This document shows, piece after piece, positions 33,895 through 41,547 of a stretch of 64,000 bases of DNA. Below the pieces are notes generated by a model. It was given only the letters and a program-made list of their open reading frames with translations, had not been told where the DNA came from and made no database searches. The stretch is from 55-13 sp964501275 (GTDB lineage Bacteria > Armatimonadota > Fimbriimonadia > Fimbriimonadales > Fimbriimonadaceae), in the NCBI GenBank assembly GCA_964501275.1, contig CAZCSP010000001.1, forward strand, positions 157,780 through 221,779. Direction: 5' to 3'. Each line of letters begins with the position of its first letter. Position 1 is the first letter of the stretch. The position numbers and the translations under genes were made by a program.

Positions 33895-35603
33895 ACCGTC
33901 GGCTGGATGTACATCAAGTCGTGAACCAAGTCCAGATTGGGGCCGAATTGGCGGTCGAATTCGTAGTCTTGTTTCAGACGTTCCATGAAGGCATTGGCCC
34001 GGTCGGCGGCGGCCTTTATCCCAAGGTCCGGAAAGTCCATCTGGCGGATCCGGTTTAACCCCTCGGTTTCAAAACTCGTGTACGCGATATAGTCCGGTTT
34101 GGCCTCGTATATGAGCCGCTCATCCCAGTCGATTCTCTGATCCAAGTGACGCATTCCAAGTTCCTCGGGAACGTATCGGATGATCCTAGGATTGGCCATC
34201 TGGGCGATCACAGCATCGAACGTGGGGTAGGTCGAATAGCCGACCATTGCGATTCCCTCTTTCAGCATATAGCGCTGGCCAAGATAAGGGTGGAAAGCAG
34301 GCGTGTAGAACCAGGGGTCCGAGGGAACTCCAATCGAGACGTTCTTCCCTGCCAAGTAAGCGCCCGCCTCGTCTCTCGGCTCAGGGCCGGCCATCCAAAA
34401 CAAGTAACGGGCCGTCGCCTGCAACCCGCCACCCATCACTCCGCCAAGGCCAAGGATACCGGCTCCGACCAAGGTATGCCACTTCCCGCCCTTCTCGCGA
34501 GCCCGCCCCATCATCCATCCAAAGCCAACCGCCAGGCCAACGTACAGCGGAAACGTGTACCGGATGAACTTGACCTCCGCCCGACCAATGAGGAGGTAGT
34601 ACGGCAGGAAGAACGCCAAGAGCCCGATCGCCCACAGGTGCTTTCGGAACGCGCCCATTCCCAATCCGACCAAACCCAGAATCGAGAGGATGAGGCCGAT
34701 GCCGAGAAAGAGGTTGGCCAAGTGATAGATAAATCCCGAAGACGTGCCCGCAAACACCAAGCCATGTCCTTCGCTGGTGTGCTTCATCTCATAAACGAAA
34801 TCTCTGATGAATGCGCTTGACTCCAGGATCGCTCCGGGAGTCACCAGGAGGAAACTCGCCAGGGCCACAACCAAGCCCGCGAGGCAGAGCTTGATTCCGG
34901 CCTGCTTCCGACAAGCCAGAGCGACCGTTAAGAGGGTCAGGATACAGAATATGCCCGTGTACTTGGTGCCCGCGCTCAAGCCGCAGAAGAGGCCGCTCAG
35001 AATCGCGAGCTTCATATCGCTCGCCTTGTCCTCAATACCCTCGATTCGTATCAGGCGCAGAGCGAAGAAGGAGCTGAGGGCGACCAAAAAGGTGGCGAGG
35101 ACATCCACCGTCTGGAACTGGGAGTGGACGACGTGGACGGGGGCAAGGGCGATTGCCAAGGCGCCAAAAGTAGCGCCAAAGTCGGTGGAGAATCGACGAA
35201 GGATGAGAAACACCACGAGGACGGTTCCCGCTCCGGCGAACGCGCTCATCAGTCGTCCGGCGAGGTGGCACTTCCGCACAAAATCCCAGGTTGCATCGGG
35301 ATTCTTCGGATCCACCCCGCCGCCCGAGTATCCCGCGACCACGTCCGAGGCCACTTTCAGCGTGGTGAGATAGAGAGTTCCGTAGTTATAGAAGCCGGGC
35401 GTGAAACTGAGCTTGATAGGCTCGATTCTTTGGGAATTGACCCAGATAAACCCCTCATCTGGATGATAGCTCTGCACATGCTTGTCGTTGGGAAGGCCCC
35501 ACCCGATTCCAATCAGGCGCAAACCCACCGCGAACAGGAAGACGATCAGCGGGATGGCCCAGCGTTTAGGATCCGGCAAGGCTGTGCTCGGGCTCTTTGA
35601 CAC
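33867..35603 (-). CDS. GT39/ArnT-like membrane glycosyltransferase
   Basis: The 578-residue protein has about ten membrane helices and the GT-C marks. A first loop with YHPDEGFIWV contains the acidic D-E pair, followed by FTPGFYNYGTLYL and AGRLMSAFAGAGTV. A soluble C-terminal region of about 150 residues follows the last helix. Such proteins move a sugar from a polyprenyl-phosphate donor to lipid A, protein or another acceptor on the outer side of the membrane. The start is GTG 35603. It overlaps the HD domain gene upstream by 38 nt and the recombinase downstream by 28 nt. Confidence 0.82.
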   Translation of the reverse strand: MSKSPSTALPDPKRWAIPLIVFLFAVGLRLIGIGWGLPNDKHVQSYHPDEGFIWVNSQRIEPIKLSFTPGFYNYGTLYLTTLKVASDVVAGYSGGGVDPKNPDATWDFVRKCHLAGRLMSAFAGAGTVLVVFLILRRFSTDFGATFGALAIALAPVHVVHSQFQTVDVLATFLVALSSFFALRLIRIEGIEDKASDMKLAILSGLFCGLSAGTKYTGIFCILTLLTVALACRKQAGIKLCLAGLVVALASFLLVTPGAILESSAFIRDFVYEMKHTSEGHGLVFAGTSSGFIYHLANLFLGIGLILSILGLVGLGMGAFRKHLWAIGLLAFFLPYYLLIGRAEVKFIRYTFPLYVGLAVGFGWMMGRAREKGGKWHTLVGAGILGLGGVMGGGLQATARYLFWMAGPEPRDEAGAYLAGKNVSIGVPSDPWFYTPAFHPYLGQRYMLKEGIAMVGYSTYPTFDAVIAQMANPRIIRYVPEELGMRHLDQRIDWDERLIYEAKPDYIAYTSFETEGLNRIRQMDFPDLGIKAAADRANAFMERLKQDYEFDRQFGPNLDLVHDLMYIQPTVWIWKRKVP

Positions 35604-36243
35604 GTGTGGATGTTAGCACTTGAAACAACTCCTGGACTACTTCGGGGCAATAGTCCGTACCTACACCTCCCTGGATCGCCTTCATGGCGGCTCCTTCCCC
35701 GATCTCCTGCACATGCCAGGCGTAGTCGATGGCGACTTTCAGAATCCTTGCGTTCAAAGGGATGTCCTGCCCTATCGGACAACCCACCATCTCCTGCCCA
35801 TCGAACCGGACATGGTGCCATCGCACCACGTCCGCCACATGGCGCAAGGAGGTCACCAACTCAAGCATTGCCCCACTAACCTCAGGATGCTTGCCATAAA
35901 CTTTCGACTCCGCCTCCGACCACTCGTGCCTGGACTTCTCGTTGTAGGGTCGGTAGGGGATGGCGCAGCAGCCGATGTCCCGCAGGTGCGCCGCCAACTC
36001 CAACTCATGAAGCTCCGACCGCGTATAGCCGAAACGCTTGCCGATCATGCGGGAGAAGCGGATGACGTCCTCGGTTCTTCCCGAACTCATGGGGAATCGG
36101 AGTTCGATAGCCCGGCTAAAGGCCTTCATCGACTCCAGGAACCGTTGTTCAAGCTGGTTGGGCAGATAGACCTGCACGTAGTAGATCAGCCAAAGTGTGG
36201 TCCCGATGGCAAACGCAATGACGCCAAGCGAGACAGGGCTCAA
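35566..36243 (-). CDS. Degenerate HD-GYP-type protein
   Basis: I place the start at TTG 36243, which overlaps the upstream TGA (TTGA) and follows GGAGGGAAGG; the protein then has 225 residues. One membrane helix (LGVIAFAIGTTLWLIYYVQV) is followed by an HD-like helical domain. The motifs are eroded: LRDIGC stands where HDIGK is expected and HHVRFDGQEMVG where HHE-x-x-DGxGYP is expected. Catalysis of c-di-GMP hydrolysis is therefore doubtful. It is co-translated with a complete HD-GYP protein, so a regulatory or heterodimer role is an attractive inference. Confidence 0.75.
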   Translation of the reverse strand: MSPVSLGVIAFAIGTTLWLIYYVQVYLPNQLEQRFLESMKAFSRAIELRFPMSSGRTEDVIRFSRMIGKRFGYTRSELHELELAAHLRDIGCCAIPYRPYNEKSRHEWSEAESKVYGKHPEVSGAMLELVTSLRHVADVVRWHHVRFDGQEMVGCPIGQDIPLNARILKVAIDYAWHVQEIGEGAAMKAIQGGVGTDYCPEVVQELFQVLTSTRVKEPEHSLAGS

Positions 36244-37523
36244 AACCTTCCCTCCATAACCACCGCACGAAACGCCCCGACGACCTTGGGATCGAACTGG
36301 GTTCCCGAGCAACGGGCAAGTTCCTCAAGCGCCTCCTCGACGCTCATCGGGTCGCGATAGGTTCGCTTGGCTCCCGGAATTTCTGACCCGGTCATGGCGT
36401 CGTAGGCGTCCACCACCGCGATGATCTTGCTCTCGATGGGGATGTCCCGGTCGCTGAGCCCGCTCGGATACCCCCGGCCGTCTGGACGCTCGTGATGGTG
36501 CAGAATCCAGGGGAGCATCTCCTTGAACCCGCGTACTGGCTCCAGAATCTCAGCTCCCCATTCGGCATGCTTTCGCACATGATCCATCTCTTCGTCGGTG
36601 AGTTTGGCGGGTTTATCGAGGAGGGCTTCGTCTACCGCGATCTTCCCGATGTCGTGCAGCACCGCCGCCTCGCGCACCATCCGCGCCCGAGAACCGGAAA
36701 GTCCGACCCGCCTGGCCACCTCCTCTGCCGCCTTTGCCACCCGCTCCAGGTGCCCGTGGGTGTAGGGGTGGGCGCGTTGGAGCATGAGCGTGAGGGCGGT
36801 GATGGTTTCGTAATAGTGCTCATACATCTTCGCCTGGTACTGCAAAGCCGTTCTCAGAGCCATCACCGGAACCATCGTAAACGGTAGGAATCCGTAAAGC
36901 TCTCGCTCGACCAAAGTCGCCACCGCCATCCCAACGACTGTGTAGAGCGCAAAGCTCTTGGCGGAGAGTTTGAAGGTGCTGGCCAGGTTCTCGGCCCAAA
37001 GCTGCCCGCTTGCCCGCCAGTCCAAATAGGTGACCATCAGGAAGTTCACGATGCCGTAGCCCAGCATGAACGCCACGCAATGCACCGCCGCCATGCCGTC
37101 GTAGTCGGCAAACGACCGCTCCATTAGGAGGAGCACTAAGGACCCTACCGAAGCGCTGATAGCGCCCACAAAAACGTTGATCCCCAGCCACATCGTGGCG
37201 GAGGCCGTGCGCCGCCGTCGGACCATTGTGTACCCGGCCACCAAAGTGACGAGCATATCGACGGCGATGGCGTAGATCGGCCCCTTGGCAAAGGCCACCC
37301 CGGCGACGAACGGCAGTGTGAAAGTGACGCGCACCCCCCGACGAGAAAGCTCTACGGGCAAAAACTCAGCCAAGAGAGCTAACGCTGGAAGGATAAGCCA
37401 CAATGGCAAGGCGTAGGGACTTGGGGGTGAGACATACAGAACGAGGGCGATCAGAGACAATGCGGCCAACCCCAGGGACGCAAACGTTCTCCTAACCGAT
37501 ACCAGCTCCCGTCTAGCCTGCAC
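36240..37523 (-). CDS. Membrane HD-GYP phosphodiesterase (c-di-GMP type)
   Basis: The 427-residue protein has about six N-terminal membrane helices (residues 12-200), resembling a MASE-like sensor, and then a full HD-GYP domain. The motifs are LHDIGKIAVDEALLDKPAKL, HHHERPDGRGYPSGL and VVDAYDAMTGSE. HD-GYP enzymes degrade cyclic di-GMP to pGpG or GMP and so affect biofilm and motility. The start is GTG 37523. A TATAAT box (37610-37615, minus strand) lies upstream. The degenerate homologue follows with a 4-nt overlap. Confidence 0.87.
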   Translation of the reverse strand: MQARRELVSVRRTFASLGLAALSLIALVLYVSPPSPYALPLWLILPALALLAEFLPVELSRRGVRVTFTLPFVAGVAFAKGPIYAIAVDMLVTLVAGYTMVRRRRTASATMWLGINVFVGAISASVGSLVLLLMERSFADYDGMAAVHCVAFMLGYGIVNFLMVTYLDWRASGQLWAENLASTFKLSAKSFALYTVVGMAVATLVERELYGFLPFTMVPVMALRTALQYQAKMYEHYYETITALTLMLQRAHPYTHGHLERVAKAAEEVARRVGLSGSRARMVREAAVLHDIGKIAVDEALLDKPAKLTDEEMDHVRKHAEWGAEILEPVRGFKEMLPWILHHHERPDGRGYPSGLSDRDIPIESKIIAVVDAYDAMTGSEIPGAKRTYRDPMSVEEALEELARCSGTQFDPKVVGAFRAVVMEGRF

Positions 37524-37609
37524 GAACTTTCACAGAGAGTCCATCGGACTTATGAACTCCTTACTCTCCTATTTCGGTAGAGGCCGTACTCCCTCAGCCT
37601 CTGGGATAG

Positions 37610-37659
37610 ATTATAAGGCAAGTGTTAGCGTATGTGGCAACAACGCCATCACTTGCCTT
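37610..37659 (-). promoter_or_regulatory. Hairpin overlapping a TATAAT box
   Basis: AAGGCAAGTG (37615-37624) and CACTTGCCTT (37650-37659) form a perfect 10-bp stem with an inner TGGC/GCCA stem. On the minus strand the stem runs straight into TATAAT (37610-37615), the likely -10 of the HD-GYP operon. It may also end the 37674-38735 transcript. No T-run follows. Confidence 0.45.
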
Positions 37660-37673
37660 AATTTGAGCAAATA

Positions 37674-38735
37674 CTACCTGTTAAGTTTGCCGGGCTTCTT
37701 GGTTGGCTTGGCTGGTTTCGGCTGAGGCTTGGCTGCGGGCTTGACGATGGTCTGCGCGACCAACCGGAGATTGGTCTGGCCCTTGAACGTCTCTTCTTCC
37801 ACAGGATCGTTGGGAAAGTCGGTCAGGATGATTTGGAATCCTCCATCCGAGTTCGCCACAGCCCGCAGCGTCTTGCGCGTGGCCTGATCCAAATCGAACT
37901 CGATGTTCGCCTTGAACTTCAGGGGGATCGACTTCAGTCCGGTGTCTTCGGGCTTCAGTTCGAAAAGCTCGTTTACATAGGTCGCCAAGTCGGTGTCCAA
38001 CCCGCACTCGCCGGAGACCCGGTAGACTTTTTTGCCGTTCACATCCACCAACCCCTTATAGGTGAAGGTGTAGTCGAGCCGTTGATTGACGGTCTTGCCG
38101 TCCTTGCCCTTGAGCTTCTGAGGAGAGTAGCCGACGGTGCGTTTCCACGTATCCCCGACCTTCAGGGTGTCGAAAGGCAGGCGAGGCGAAAAGTCGAGGG
38201 CGCTCTGCAAATTGCCCGCAAACAGGGCCAAACGATGGACCTCGGCAATGAACTGGCCGATAAAGGGAATCTGGGCTCGGTTGTACTCTGCTGAACTCAG
38301 GCGCACAAGGGCGCCCCCACTCTTTGCTCCCGGCTTGGGCTTGGGAGGCGGATTCAGATCCTTCAAGTTGAGGATCTCGTTGGCAGGCGAGACCGTGAGA
38401 AGGAGATTGTAGTTGACTTTCTCAATCTGCTTCTTCGGCGGAGCGTCGAAGGTTTCTCCTTCAATGACGGTCATCGTCGGGCGCAGATATAGCACATCCG
38501 CTACGCCATCGGGCTTCATGGCCTTGACCTCCGTCGTAAAATCGTAATTCAAGTCGAGGTCCTCGGGGATCCAGGTATGCAACCCACGCTGCCGGTGCTG
38601 GATTGACATACTGGACTTGACCTGGTAAGTCAGCTTTTCGCCGAGTTGGTAGGTTCGAGCCAACTGCATTTCTTGCGCAGAACTGACGGACAACGCGGCG
38701 ACAAGGGCCGTAAGAATCATTCCAATCTCCTTCAA
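37674..38735 (-). CDS. Secreted hypothetical protein, 353 aa
   Basis: A signal peptide (about 1-20, ending SSA before Q) precedes a beta-rich body. Stretches such as YQLGEKLTYQVKSSM, DVLYLRPTMTVIEGE, LKVGDTWKRTVGY and YTFTYKGLVDVNGKKVYRV resemble the DUF6263/lipocalin-like secreted proteins common in Planctomycetota and Armatimonadota, though I cannot assign a family with certainty. The tail from about 332 is Lys/Pro-rich (KPAAKPQPKPAKPTKKPGK), which may contact cell wall or nucleic acid. It stands 34 bp downstream of the acyl-CoA dehydrogenase gene's stop, read from its own start. Confidence 0.6.
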   Translation of the reverse strand: MKEIGMILTALVAALSVSSAQEMQLARTYQLGEKLTYQVKSSMSIQHRQRGLHTWIPEDLDLNYDFTTEVKAMKPDGVADVLYLRPTMTVIEGETFDAPPKKQIEKVNYNLLLTVSPANEILNLKDLNPPPKPKPGAKSGGALVRLSSAEYNRAQIPFIGQFIAEVHRLALFAGNLQSALDFSPRLPFDTLKVGDTWKRTVGYSPQKLKGKDGKTVNQRLDYTFTYKGLVDVNGKKVYRVSGECGLDTDLATYVNELFELKPEDTGLKSIPLKFKANIEFDLDQATRKTLRAVANSDGGFQIILTDFPNDPVEEETFKGQTNLRLVAQTIVKPAAKPQPKPAKPTKKPGKLNR

Positions 38736-38769
38736 TTGGGCTTTACGCCCCTTTCTATTGTAGTCCGAC

Positions 38770-39888
38770 TTACTTCAGAACTTGCTTCGCAATGACAAGA
38801 CGCTGAATTTCACTGCATCCCTCGCCGATTTCCGTGAGCTTGGCGTCGCGCCAAAGCTTCTCCACCAGGAAATCAGGCGTCATACCCCGTCCCCCGTGGA
38901 TTTGGATGGCCCGGTTGGTGACGCGGTTGGACGTCTCGCTGGCGTAGAGCTTGGCAAAAGAGGCTTCGATGACGACCGGTAAACCTTGGTCGAACTTGCT
39001 CGCCCCGTTCTCCAGCAACAGCCTCGACGCCTCGATCTCCATCGCACTGTCGGCAATCATGTTCTGCACGGACTGCATATCGCAAAGACGCCGGTTGAAC
39101 TGCTCGCGTTGCTTGGAATACTCCACCGCCAGTTCATGCGCCTTCTCGGCGATGCCCAAGGCCATTCCGGCAATCCCTAGCCGCCCGCGATAGAGCAGCC
39201 CGATGGCGTCCTCGAAGGTACAGGGCGTGTGCCAGCCGACAGCATCTACCAGGTCGAAAGCGGTCGTCCAAGAGGCCGAAACGCCAATGGTGTGGATACG
39301 CTCCACATTTTGGAATCCGGGCTGGTTGGTCTCCAGGAAGAAGGCGCTCAGCTCTTTCTCGGAGGTCCGGGCGATCATGATGATGAGATCGGCTTTGCCT
39401 GCGTTGGTGATGAACATTTTGCGGCCGTTCAGCTTGTAGTAGCCCGGCTTGTCGGCGATCGGCTCGGCTTTGGTCTTCACCCGGCGGGCGTCGGAACCGG
39501 CGTCGGGCTCGGTAAGGCCCCAGGCCAGTTTGATCTCGCCTTTCACGATTCCCGGAAGATACTTGGCGCGCTGCGCGTCGGTCGCAAACTCCACGAAGTG
39601 GGCCACGCACAGGGCGTTGATGGCGGCGACGTTCATGGAGAGCGCGGGGTCGCCCTTGGCGACTTCCCGAACCGCATTCACATAGGTCTGGCAGGTGTAA
39701 CCTCGGCCTCCCATCTCCTTTGGCAAGGTCATGGAGAGCAGTCCCAATTCCCCAAGCCGTGGCCAGATTTCATCCGGGAACTGGGTGTTCTTTTCCCATT
39801 CGCGGGTGTGGGGGAGGACTTCTTTGGCGACAAAGTCGCGGACAGTATCAAGAAAAGCGGTTTCTTCGGGGTTGGTTTGAAAATGCAT
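38770..39888 (-). CDS. Acyl-CoA dehydrogenase
   Basis: The 372-residue flavoprotein oxidises acyl-CoA to trans-2-enoyl-CoA and passes electrons to ETF. The start is ATG 39888 (MHFQTNPEETAFL); the longer frame upstream has no homology. Marks are AWGLTEPDAGSDA (FAD loop), FITNAGKADL, QREQFNRRLCDMQSVQNMIA and the C-terminal IHGGRGMTPDFLVEKLWRD with the catalytic base in EIGEGCSEIQR. Most relatives have EGTSEIQ; Cys in place of Thr is unusual. The electron acceptor genes etfBA are about 4 kb away. Confidence 0.93.
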   Translation of the reverse strand: MHFQTNPEETAFLDTVRDFVAKEVLPHTREWEKNTQFPDEIWPRLGELGLLSMTLPKEMGGRGYTCQTYVNAVREVAKGDPALSMNVAAINALCVAHFVEFATDAQRAKYLPGIVKGEIKLAWGLTEPDAGSDARRVKTKAEPIADKPGYYKLNGRKMFITNAGKADLIIMIARTSEKELSAFFLETNQPGFQNVERIHTIGVSASWTTAFDLVDAVGWHTPCTFEDAIGLLYRGRLGIAGMALGIAEKAHELAVEYSKQREQFNRRLCDMQSVQNMIADSAMEIEASRLLLENGASKFDQGLPVVIEASFAKLYASETSNRVTNRAIQIHGGRGMTPDFLVEKLWRDAKLTEIGEGCSEIQRLVIAKQVLK

Positions 39889-39994
39889 GGTTAATGGTCT
39901 CTGTCGTAGAGGCGGGATGCAACGTTGCGATGTCCAGTTTACTTGCGATTCTTGGGCGGCGGAAGTTACAGGACTTATAAGCTTTGCAAGACCT

Positions 39995-40033
39995 AAAAAA
40001 AACCGTGGCTCTGCTTTGGGCAGAACCACGGTT
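39995..40033 (-). terminator. Rho-independent terminator of infC-rpmI-rplT
   Basis: On the minus strand AACCGTGG pairs with CCACGGTT, and an inner TTCTGC/GCAGA stem extends it. Eight T follow. It lies 22 bp beyond the rplT stop. Confidence 0.88.
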
Positions 40034-40055
40034 CTTGGTCTAGCGCTCCGGTGCT

Positions 40056-40412
40056 TTACGCCAGTGCAGCTTTGGCCTGGGCGACGACGGCTTTGAAGGC
40101 ATCGGCGTCGGCGATGGCCAGTTCGCTCAGCATCTTGCGGTTGACTTGGATACCGGCTTTGGTGAGGCCGTTGATCAACTGGCTATACTTGATATCAGAC
40201 TCCCCGCAGGCGGCGGAGATTCGGGCGATCCAGAGTCGGCGGAAGTCCCGCTTCTTGGCTCGGCGGTCTCGGAACGCATACTGTCCCGACTTCATCACCT
40301 GCTCATGGGCTCGGCTGAAGACGTTTTTCTTTCGGCCCCAATAGCCGGACGCCTTCTTGATGATCTTCTTGTGGCGCTTGTGGCGCATTAAGCCACGTTT
40401 GACGCGTGCCAT
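40056..40412 (-). CDS. rplT: Large ribosomal subunit protein bL20
   Basis: The 118-residue basic protein has the bL20 sequence: MARVKRGLMRHKRHKKIIKK, GYWGRKKNVF, YAFRDRRAKKRDFRRLWI and YSQLINGLTKAGIQVNRK. It binds 23S rRNA early in 50S assembly and represses its own operon in several bacteria. AAAGGAG lies 9 nt before the ATG. It is the last gene of infC-rpmI-rplT and is followed by a clear terminator. The length is usual. Confidence 0.97.
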   Translation of the reverse strand: MARVKRGLMRHKRHKKIIKKASGYWGRKKNVFSRAHEQVMKSGQYAFRDRRAKKRDFRRLWIARISAACGESDIKYSQLINGLTKAGIQVNRKMLSELAIADADAFKAVVAQAKAALA

Positions 40413-40535
40413 GTTTTACTTGCTCCTTTGTGTAAGTTCGACCGGGTCCCAGACTCGGAGTCGGTAGCGGTAGAGAGTGTGTCGGTGTGGTCTGTGGAAT
40501 GTCTAGCTACAAGCCACATTTCACAGGCCACATGA

Positions 40536-40730
40536 CTACAGGCAGAGAAGGCGCTTGACGCGCTTTCTCTCGCCCTTGAAGATTTCGGGTTCTTGCTCAA
40601 GCCTGCGCTTGCGACTCGCCTTCTTGTGCAGGAACTGGTGGTTGTTGTGCGACTTCCGCCGCAGAATCTTTCCCGTCCCCGAGATCTTGAATCGCTTTGC
40701 TGCCGTCTTGTTTGTTTTCAGCTTTGGCAT
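40536..40730 (-). CDS. rpmI: Large ribosomal subunit protein bL35
   Basis: The 64-residue protein is bL35: MPKLKTNKTAAKRFKISGTG, KILRRKSHNNHQFLHKK and RKRRL. Length is normal. What is odd is the gene layout. Its first 134 nt overlap the end of infC in another frame, so most of this coding sequence is read in two frames. An AGGA stands about 10 nt before the ATG, within infC coding sequence. Confidence 0.96.
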   Translation of the reverse strand: MPKLKTNKTAAKRFKISGTGKILRRKSHNNHQFLHKKASRKRRLEQEPEIFKGERKRVKRLLCL

Positions 40731-41280
40731 TCTTTTGTTTTCCTGTTTGCGGCTTGGGATTCAGGATCATGATCATCATTCGCCCGTCGAGCGATGGCGA
40801 TCTTTCCACAATCCCAACCTCGCTCACCATTTCGGCGAACCGGTCAAGCTTCTGGCGCCCCAGCTCAGGGTGAGTGATCTCCCTTGCCTTGAACATACAG
40901 GTCACCTTGACTTTGTGACCCTCCTCCAAGAACTTGATGGCGTTCTTCACGAGGAACCCGAGATCGTGTTCAGCGATGCGCGGGCTGATCTTTATACCCT
41001 TTAACTCCTGCTGTTTGCTCTTCTTGTCTTTTCCCTGCTTCCCCTCTAGGTATTTGTGCTTTCCGTAGTCGATGATCTTGCACACGGGGGGCTGGGCGGT
41101 AGCCGAGACAAGCACGAGGTCGAGCCCCTCTTCTCTGGCCATTTGCAGGGCCTGACGGCTCTGCACAATTCCAAGTTGCTGACCCTCCGACCCGATGAGT
41201 CGGACGTCTCTGTACTTCAAAACGCGCTGGTTGATCTCCGGGCCGGGCTCGGGGCGCGGAGGCCTTCTAAATCCTGCTAT
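40597..41280 (-). CDS. infC: Translation initiation factor IF-3 with AUA start
   Basis: IF-3 binds the 30S subunit and checks the start codon-anticodon match. Conserved parts are EINQRVLKYRDVRLIG at the N-terminus, PPVCKIIDYGKHKYL, the interdomain Lys-rich linker, KGIKISPRIAEHDLGFLVKN, FLEEGHKVKVTCMFKAREI and MMIMILNPK. The N-terminal motif extends upstream of the first TTG (41220). The only start candidate with a ribosome site is ATA at 41280, with GAGGTG 7 nt upstream; an in-frame stop lies nine bases further on. Rare start codons are known for infC. The C-terminal 50 residues or so after MILNPK are an extra Lys/Gln/Glu-rich tail read from rpmI DNA. Confidence 0.9.
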   Translation of the reverse strand: MAGFRRPPRPEPGPEINQRVLKYRDVRLIGSEGQQLGIVQSRQALQMAREEGLDLVLVSATAQPPVCKIIDYGKHKYLEGKQGKDKKSKQQELKGIKISPRIAEHDLGFLVKNAIKFLEEGHKVKVTCMFKAREITHPELGRQKLDRFAEMVSEVGIVERSPSLDGRMMIMILNPKPQTGKQKNAKAENKQDGSKAIQDLGDGKDSAAEVAQQPPVPAQEGESQAQA

Positions 41281-41323
41281 GTTGTTTCACCTCGTATTGT
41301 TCGCATATGTTATGTGACTCGTT

Positions 41324-41352
41324 AGTATATCTCGGGTAATTCAGACGGGCAA
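41324..41352 (-). promoter_or_regulatory. Sigma-70 type promoter of the infC operon
   Basis: On the minus strand TTGCCC (41347-41352), a 17-nt spacer and TATACT (41324-41329) are well placed. The leader to the ATA start would be about 36 nt. Confidence 0.65.
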
Positions 41353-41370
41353 ATCAGGCCCAAGGTTGCA

Positions 41371-41514
41371 GGGGCGGGGCGTTTGGGTTTGGGCGGTGGG
41401 TTTTGGGAGGGAATCTGACCAATCAGACTTACCTGTCCCATCTGTCAAATTCGTCGAATAGGGCAGATAAACCAGATCACCCCCAAATGCCAAACACCAA
41501 ACGCCCAACACCGT
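41371..41514. repeat. Family E/G inverted repeat, copy 2
   Basis: GCGTTTGGGTTTGGGCGGTG with TTTTGGG (41371-41411) faces CCCCCAAATGCCAAACACCA and ACGCCCAAC (41480-41514) as imperfect complement. It lies between the infC promoter and the FadN-like gene. Confidence 0.55.
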
Positions 41515-41547
41515 CAAACCGTCCGGTATCCTTCCCGCCAACAGAAA

